Positions 57,001-64,000 of a DNA stretch of 64,000 nucleotides are shown here, in pieces. Every line of letters begins with the position of its first letter. Position 1 is the stretch's first letter. The translations under genes and the position numbers were made by a program. Under the pieces are notes generated by a model that was given only the letters and a program-made list of their open reading frames with translations, was not told the DNA's origin and made no database searches. This DNA comes from Nothopassalora personata (taxonomy: Eukaryota; Ascomycota; Dothideomycetes; Mycosphaerellales; Mycosphaerellaceae): NCBI GenBank assembly GCA_033816765.1, contig CM066292.1, positions 1,116,001-1,180,000 of the forward strand, read 5' to 3'.

Positions 57001-59536
57001 TATCCTTCTAGTCGGCGTAAGCTGTATCTCGTTTAGCTATTTCCTTGCCTTATCTACTAGTGAACGCTACTACTACGTAGGCTAAATGTCGATAACGCAA
57101 TCGCATTCCCTAAATGTAAGTACTCCTCTTCTCTAGTTGATTACTAGATTGTGCTTTCTTAACTAAGGCATACCTAATACTATGTTATAACTAGCTATAT
57201 TAGTGACATCTAAGGTAATATTCTCGTAGTGCTATTAGATAGCTAGTAGCAATGGTATCGTCTCCCATTCTACGCTAGGTAACGATGATCCGTTTACCGC
57301 GATTAACTCGTAACCCTATTTCTTCTTTAGGGTAGCGAACCCGTTTCTTCTTACGAAAGACTCGGAGATAAAATTCCCCGCTACTCCTAAGTCGATTATA
57401 ATACTAGTCTTATGTCCGTTAACGATTGCTTATGTCTAGAAAACTGTGTTTAATGTTGATGCATAAGCCTAAGTATTGCATAACTCCCTCCGGTCGCTTA
57501 TTCCTAGGGAGCTAATCCTTTTCCCGAATAGTATGTGGTTCGCTATACTTCGTGCCTAGAGGCTTCGGCTAGAACCTATAGCCCGTTGCCCTATGTCTAT
57601 ACTTGTAGTCTATTACGTTCCTAGATCTTCTACGTTTCTAAGTAGAGTACGCGTACGTGTTGCACTATGTTACGTAATTCATTCGATATAAATGTTCCTA
57701 ACGGTATAAGATATCCGGTTCCTATTATTCGGCTTCCTATCGGTAGTCGTTCTATAACGGCGGTTACTAGATTCTCGGTTGTTTCTATAAGTGGGTATCC
57801 CTAGGCTATGCCTCGTAGGGCGTCGAGTGTCTTATTAAACTTAATAGAGTGTAGCCTTCTTCGTCCGCCTATCTTAGGTAGGAATTCCTCGTGCCTTCTT
57901 TATAGGTAGATAATTATGTCGTACAGTTTCTTAGGTGTATCTACCGTAAAGGTAAGTTGTTCGTTATCGTCGTTAGTGTCGCTCTCTTCTCCTTCGGAGG
58001 AATCTTCTTCGCTTAATTCTTCCGGATCCTGTTCTTCCTCGATGGTATCTAGCCCGGTAGTTTCTTAACTTTCTTCCTATAGTTCTAGTAACTATAATCC
58101 GTTCTATCCTAGGTCCTGATTTTCTTTATCGCTTCTATCTTCGTTAAAGTAGGATTTATCGATATCTACTTCTCGGAGCGTAGCGTCTTACCTATACGTC
58201 GCTCCTAGGGTTCCTCGTAGTTACTAAGGCTAATACCCTGCGCCTAACTTCGCGGCGTAGTAGATTTAACACGAGTCTTAGTAACAGAATCGCTAATAAA
58301 GGCTTCTATAACCATTTCGAGACTCGGATTCGGTCTCGTAGTCGACTCTTCGTGTTATTATATTAAACTGTCGTATTTAGTTCTTCGCATTAAATGGAAT
58401 AACTACCATTTACTACCTATAGTATCCTCCTCGTCCTTCTAAGGGGTCTAGGAGAGGCGTCGTGCTTCTATTGTTAGCTCTCTCCTCCACTCTCCGAGTA
58501 TAGTCGGTATCTCCTCAAGATCTAACGCTACTCTTAGATTTACTAGTTCGGGGTTGCATTATATTAAATTGCTCGCGGCGTACTATATTTTTACCGCGGC
58601 AATCCCGCGCTATGTAGCCTTCCTTACTATAGGCATAGTATATAAGTTTTCCTTTTCCTTTAAAGGGCTTTCCGTAGCCCCTACTCTTATCGATCTTCCG
58701 TCCTCGTTAGGTAACGTCTAGTTCCATTAGCTATAGTCTATAGTAGTGCTAGCTTCATCGTAAGAATTCTCCCTTCGTAACGTATCCTCCTAAGGGTCTA
58801 CGATCCGGAGTATATCCTACTATTCCTCCTACTTTAGAGTCGTATTTCTTCTCCTAGTGTCGTTCCTAGAGCTAGTTATTGATATTAATCGACGCCTTTA
58901 TTAGCTCTTCGAGGTTAGTAATCCGTCCCCCGTATCTTATTAACTCGTCCTTAACGGAGTCCTTAAGTCTACGTTGGAATATAGTTATTAACGCCGTCTA
59001 GTCCTATCCGGTAATTTGTCCGTATTCTTCGAATTTAGCGGTATACTCTAAAGTAGACGTCTTCTACTTTAGGTGTTAAATGATTCGTATAGCCTATTAG
59101 ACTTCGTTCGAGGTTCTAAAGATTAACTTTATCTTTTCTTTAAAGAGGGTATAGCTCCTAAACATTCCGGTAGGGTCTTATCGTCCTATACCTTTAAGGT
59201 ATTCCTTAAGGTAAGGTTTAATCCAGTTCTACGCACTTCCGCGAAGGTACGTAATGGCGAAGATAGTTCTTTTATCGGCATTGACTAGGTTAAACATAAG
59301 ATACATATCTATCTAATTAATCCAGTCGTCGAACTTAGCTCTGTCTCTATAGAAGAGGTCTAGCTTAGCAGCCTTAACGTCGTTCTTCCTTAGAGTAGGC
59401 TCGTTATCGTTATTAGACTTATCGTCCTTCGTGGTGGTCTATTATAGTAGCGCACGGCGGATGCTTCCTACTTCGCTAGGGGCGGGTGTTCCCCTACTAG
59501 CTGCTTAAGTAGCGCTCATCCTAAGGGCGTTTAAAG

Positions 59537-59967
59537 TGTTATTATCTCGTTCTAGGGCTAGTCTTAAAGAGAGATAAGTCAAGTCACGTGGCGGTATTCT
59601 TTAGAGAGGCTAAAGTAAGCTAAGCAAAGATAAATGATAGGAATAAGAGTTGTATTCCAATTAGTGAGATAGTAACATAAGTTGAACGCATTAGAACCAT
59701 AAGGGTTTCTAGCGTTCCTAAATATAAAGGAGGCTCGTATACTATCCGGTGTTAGGCGTCCGTCTATCCACTCGACCGGTCGCCTAGTCGTGTAGTCGTG
59801 TACGTCTATACGCTACTTCTGTAGTCGTGTTCGACTATGCACTAAGCGCGCGGTCGTGTACGTAACCCGGACGTGGGGTCCCTTTCTCTTCCTAGCGATT
59901 GGTTCTTATCTTCTGATTCTTCCTCCCTATGCTACGTCCTATACCGTCCTTTATCCGAACCGTAACA
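59537..59967 (-). repeat. 5' LTR of the inner chromovirus (431 bp)
   Basis: Begins TGTTATT, ends CGTAACA and is followed by the TTTAG target duplication. Same length as 52084-52514. It has kept more TpG/CpA than its partner. Confidence 0.9.
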
Positions 59968-59972
59968 TTTAG
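59968..59972. other. target-site duplication TTTAG, right
   Basis: Matches 52079-52083. Together they mark the insertion point of the inner element. Confidence 0.85.
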
Positions 59973-60420
59973 CTATTACTCGGACTACGTTTAGAAAGGC
60001 GTAAAGTGTAATATAACTATTACTTAGACTAAATAGAAGAGACTTCGTAATTAACGTCGGAAACTTAAGCGGGAGCTCGAAGATACTAAAGAGAAGGTAA
60101 CGGAGGCGATACTAAAGGTTTATTGTCTACGTAAACAATTGCGCGTTACAGAGGAGCGCAAGGAGAAGGCGATTACGAAGGATTTTAAGGACTTAGGGAA
60201 ACTTCTAGTCGAGGGCGTAGAAGCGTTATCTACTCCTTCGCCGTATCTCCTCGTTCCTAAGGGTACTCCTAAAGAGTTGGAAGCGGTCTTCTAAATGCTA
60301 ATTTCTTCGTAGGAGGAAATATCGCTAATTCCAGATAATACTCTCTAGGTCTATCCTACTTTAGAGGAGGCCGTTATATCTTCTTCGGATCCTAGTCCCT
60401 CTAGTTCTTAGGTGTATATT
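59973..60420 (+). pseudogene. antisense Cys-rich/coiled-coil ORF of the chromovirus (outer copy)
   Basis: Continues, after removal of the inner element and one TTTAG, the frame begun at ATG 51998: VDVRF joins SYYSDYV, a stop, then KGVKCNITIT. It then runs on through RRKLKRELEDTKEKVTEAIL and RKQLRVTEERKEKAITKDFK to YLLVPKGTPKELEAVF. The stops are TAG or TAA at Gln-like positions. Amino-acid changes relative to the inner copy are spread evenly and mostly conservative, although both copies are RIP-damaged. Confidence 0.6.
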
Positions 60421-60429
60421 TCTCTTTCT

Positions 60430-63400
60430 TATATTCCTAGATGCTTTATTAATAGTTTTGTAAGTTTCCTTCTAGTTCCTAGGTATTTTCTAATTCGTCG
60501 TATCCTTTCTATTTAATAAGGTATCGCTAACCTCTCTTTTCTAGGATCTTTTCGACTTCGAATTTATTTTCTGCTTCCGGCTTGAAATAGAAGCTTTCTT
60601 AGTAAGGTGTTTTAGCGTCCGCGGGTTCTAACTTAGAGATATAGAAGACTAGGTGGATTTTAGCGTCGGGTAGTAGTCGTAGGCGGTAGTTAACCGGTCC
60701 TATAACTTTATCGATAAAAAATAGTCCGACCTTAACGTAATCTAGTTTCTTAGTCTATCTTCTTATTCTTAAGTTTTTTATAAGGAGATAGACCTTATCC
60801 CCCTTTTTTAGTAGAGGTACTATTTTTCTTGTGTCTTACCGTTATCGAGACAATTTTTATTATATATCTTCGATCGCCTTACGTATTTCCTTATGTACTT
60901 CCTTAAGAGTATCCGTCGTTACTATTTCTGTTTCGGCTTATAGGTAGGATTCGGGTATTCTAAATAGGTTAGGATCTTTACTAAAGTTCGTATAGAATAG
61001 CGTCGTTAAAGTTGTCTCTAATTTATAGTTATTTAGTGCAATCTACGCTATTAGTAGTAATAAAACCTAATTGTCTTATACGTAGTTAATATAGTGTCGT
61101 AGATATTGTTCTAGCGTTTAATTTATCCTCTCGGTCTATCCGTCCGTCTCTAGAAAATATGCTATTAATAGCTTATGTCTAATTCCGATCGTTCCTATAA
61201 GCGTTTTCTAGTAGTTTAATATAAATAGCTTATCCCTATCCGTTATAAACGCTTAGGGGAATCCGTAGTATCGGATAAGTCTATCTAGTACGAGGTATCC
61301 GAGCTACTCTATATTATATGTTTCTAATGTAGGAATAAAATGTGCGTATTTCGTAAGTCTATTAACTATGACTAGTATTATGTCGTATAGCTATTCCGTA
61401 ACTTAGTCTTTTAACGGTAGGAGTTTTATAATAAAGTCTATTATAACTTCGTCCTATGGTTTTATTAGTAGTGTCCTAAGCTATAGGTAACCGTATTTTA
61501 CATATCTTATAGCCTTATTTCGTTAGTAGTGTACGTATTGTTTAATGTAGCGTAATAACTTAAGTCTTATCTATAGGAATAAGAAGCTAGCCTATATTGA
61601 GTCTATTGTCTTTAAAGTTCTAGGATGTCCGTAAGTTAGTCCGTCGTAATGTTATCGTATATATTCTTCCTCTCGATTATTCGGTACTTAGTATTTTCCT
61701 TACGATATAGGAAACTATTAGTCCTTATCGCTTAGTATTCGTACGATGTTATTAAATTCTCTTATATTTATACTAAGACTTCCGTCGGGGTTCGTCTTTA
61801 GTATCTTATGTTACACTAGTTCTTTTCCTTCTATATAGTCGCTTCTTCGGCTTAGCGTATCGGCGCGGCTATTCTCCTTTCCTGGAGTATATTTAATTTC
61901 GAACTTATATTGCCCTAGTAGCTCCGACTAGCGGGCTTGCCTTCAGGTAAGTTCCTTTATCGTCGTGAAGTACGTAAGATTCTTATAGTTAGAAAGAATC
62001 GTTAACTTTAGTAGGCCCTCGATATATACTCTCTAATGTAATATAGTAGTAACAATAGCTAGAAGCTCTCTATTATAGATGTCGTAGTTCTATTCCGCTA
62101 TAGTTATTTTCTAGGAGTAATAGGCTACTAGGTGTCTCTACCTATCGTGTGTCTATATTAGGCACGCGCCTATTACTATATTAGACGTATCGGTCTCGAT
62201 GTAGACTTCCTTACTACTATCGAATAGTTAAAGCGTAGGCTAAAGCGTATTATTCTTTAAGTTTCTCGAACGCTTTAATTTGTTCCTTTCCCTATTTCTA
62301 GGTAATGTCTTTTCTTATAAGTATTGTTATCAGTGCTACTATCTTTAAATAGTCCTTAATGAATTTCCGGTTATAGTTAGCGAGTCTAAGAAATAACTAT
62401 ACGTCCTTAACTGTTTTTAGTTCTAGCTATTCTCTAATTAACTATGTCTTCGTAGGGTTGATTTTTATCTCTATCGTACTAATAATAAAGCCTAAGAATT
62501 TAACTTCTTTCTTATAGAATTCGCATTTCCCGGGTGCTGTCTTAAACCCTAACTATATAAGTCGTTCGAAGACGTCCTAAACTTGTTTTATATGTTCCTA
62601 TAGAGGTCCTTTCGTATAGACTAGTATATCGTCTACATAGGCGATAACGTATACGTTGAGTAGGTCTCTAAGTGTTTCGTTAACAAGGTCCTAGTAGGAT
62701 GCCGGTACGTTAGCTAATCCTATTAGTATAACTAAGTATTTGTAAAGTCCGTATATTATTCTAAAAGCGGTTTTCTATTCTTCTCCTTCTACTATACGTA
62801 TAGCGTAGAAGGCGTCTCGTAGGTTAATCTTTATATACTAGTCCGATCCGGTTAATCTATCTTATACTTCTTCGATGTTAGGTAGTAGGTATCGGTTCTT
62901 AATCGTAATCTCGTTTAACTTCCTATAGTCTTATACGAGTCGTAACTTCCGGCTTACTTTTAGAACGAATATATATAGAGCTCCTATACTAGAGGTAGAT
63001 TTCCTTATCTATCCCTTAGCTAGCTTCTCCTTTAGCTATTCTCGTAGGGTCTATAGCTCTTTCTTAGACATTTAATATAGGGATCCCTATAGAGGCTCTT
63101 TCCCTAGCTAAATATTAATCTTATAATCCTATAGGCGGTATTTAGGTAAGGCGGTTTTACCTCTCTCCTCTTTAAAGAGTCGCGACTACTTACGATACTC
63201 CTTAGGAATACTTAACTCTAAGATGTTAGTATCCCTCTATAGTACGTTACTCCTATTACTACTAGTAACTTTATAACCCGGCGCCCCTACGCTAGTGTCT
63301 ATCCCGGTCGAAGGTGGTTCTTTTATCCTTCTAGTGAGCGTAAGCTATATCTTGTTCAGCTATTTCTTTACCTTATCTACTAGTAAACGCTACTACTACG

Positions 63401-64000
63401 TAGGCTAAATGTTAATAATATAATCGTATTCCCTAAATGTAAGTACTCCTCTCTTCTAGTCGACTATTAGATTATACTTTCTTAACTAAGGTATACCTAG
63501 TATAATATTATAACTAGCTATATTAGTAATATCTAAGATAATTTCCTTATAGTACTATTAGATTACTAGTAGTAGCGGTATCGTCTCTCGCTCTATACTA
63601 AGTAAGGATAATCCGTCTACCGCGATTAATTTATACCCTTCGTCTTTCTCTCGGGTTACGATCCCTTTAGTCCTTATAAATGTTTCGGAGGTAAAATTCC
63701 TGCTCGCTCTAGAATTAATTATAACCTTAGTCCTATAACCGTTAACAATTACTTATATTCGGAAGACTACTTCTACTATCGGTAACACTTAAGCCTTTCT
63801 TATGTTATATAACTCCTTTTAGTCGCTTATTCCTAAGGAGTCGATCCTTTTTCCGATTGTCGGATAGAACGTTATATTTTGTACTATAAGGCTTCGGCTT
63901 AAACCTATAGCGAAGTGCTTAGTCTCTATGTATTTTCTCGGTTACGTTCCTAGATTCGTTATGTTCCTAAGTAGATTACGCGTGCGTATTGTACTATATT
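60430..64000 (-). mobile_element. outer chromovirus copy, right part (cut by window end)
   Basis: Collinear with 54100 to about 57670 of the inner copy. Minus-strand landmarks are a chromodomain near 60450-60570, integrase, RNase H near 61940-62000, reverse transcriptase with YVDD at 62628-62639, and protease approaching 63700. It is RIP-saturated: CpA/TpG are nearly absent, more so than in the inner copy. Gag and the 5' LTR should lie beyond 64000. Confidence 0.85.

Larger units (their letters stand above)
52084..59967 (-). mobile_element. complete nested Ty3/Gypsy chromovirus, RIP-degraded
   Basis: 7884 bp with two 431-bp LTRs and a 5-bp TTTAG target duplication. Minus-strand order: gag (about 59400-58850; EYTAKFEEYGQITG); zinc knuckle near 58610-58650 with Cys and His changed to Tyr (EGYIARDC); protease near 57350-57440 (SIIIDLGVAGNFIS, DSG altered to DLG); reverse transcriptase with intact YIDD at 56305-56316; RNase H near 55630-55690 (NYKNLTYF); integrase (ITDRDKLFTLNY near 54890-54925); chromodomain at about 54110-54240 (EFEVERILDKKG, QYLVKWKGYDKLENT). 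Nearly all stops are TAG/TAA at Gln/Trp codons. It carries two later insertions (52644-53359 and a tRNA-like unit). It is inserted within the antisense frame of another copy of its own family. Confidence 0.9.

Overview
The window looks like an accessory, transposon-rich stretch of a filamentous ascomycete (Pezizomycotina) chromosome. Three things point there: short introns (41 to 113 bp) with GTAAGT/GTATGC donors, CTAAC/CTTAC-type branch sites and YAG acceptors; fungal-type proteins (ankyrin, JmjC-like, PD-(D/E)XK-like, DUF3435); and a strong signature of repeat-induced point mutation (RIP). In the damaged blocks CpA and TpG are almost absent and TpA is in excess (bases 63001-63060 have no CA or TG but nine TA), while CpG survives. 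I cannot name the species.

Layout. 1-8880: RIP-ruined Ty3/Gypsy chromovirus on the minus strand, interrupted by the 3' part of a LINE (about 3650-4757). 8880-49920: mostly normal base composition, with a few intact genes among many decayed ones. Relics: a repetitive coiled-coil protein (11720-13760), a foldback DNA element (14541-15103), a Gypsy gag-protease remnant (18060-19720), a nearly full-length DUF3435 tyrosine recombinase (22426-24350), a MADS-box-like protein (25540-25990), a small spliced gene (36481-37190) and a long minus-strand relic (42684-45110). Intact or nearly intact genes: a nuclear PD-(D/E)XK-like protein (33099-34544), an unrecognised protein (39767-40648), an ankyrin-repeat protein (40888-41832) and a JmjC-like protein with a cysteine-rich tail (47048-49711). 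49920-64000: a second RIP block, with a Tc1/mariner relic, a long inverted repeat, and two nested copies of one chromovirus family. The inner copy (52084-59967) has 431-bp LTRs and a perfect 5-bp target duplication. It sits inside the outer copy, which runs off the right end.

How the parts relate. Many relics stay open over hundreds of codons except for TAG or TAA where Gln (CAG/CAA) or Trp (TGG) is expected, which is what CpA-to-TpA mutation produces. Intact genes in the window end in ordinary TAG or TAA, so codon reassignment is not needed. RIP acts on duplicated DNA, so non-transposon genes with RIP damage were probably once multicopy, for example as cargo of a mobile element. The DUF3435 relic belongs to the recombinase family that includes Starship captains, so a decayed Starship-like cargo region is a reasonable but unproven reading.

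The most unusual items are: a 716-bp insertion without RIP, with 13-bp target duplications and the same 3' tail as the LINE; an antisense cysteine-rich/coiled-coil reading frame kept in both chromovirus copies; a tRNA-like Pol III unit inside one of them; a perfect 38-bp palindrome upstream of the JmjC-like gene; and the DUF3435 relic.
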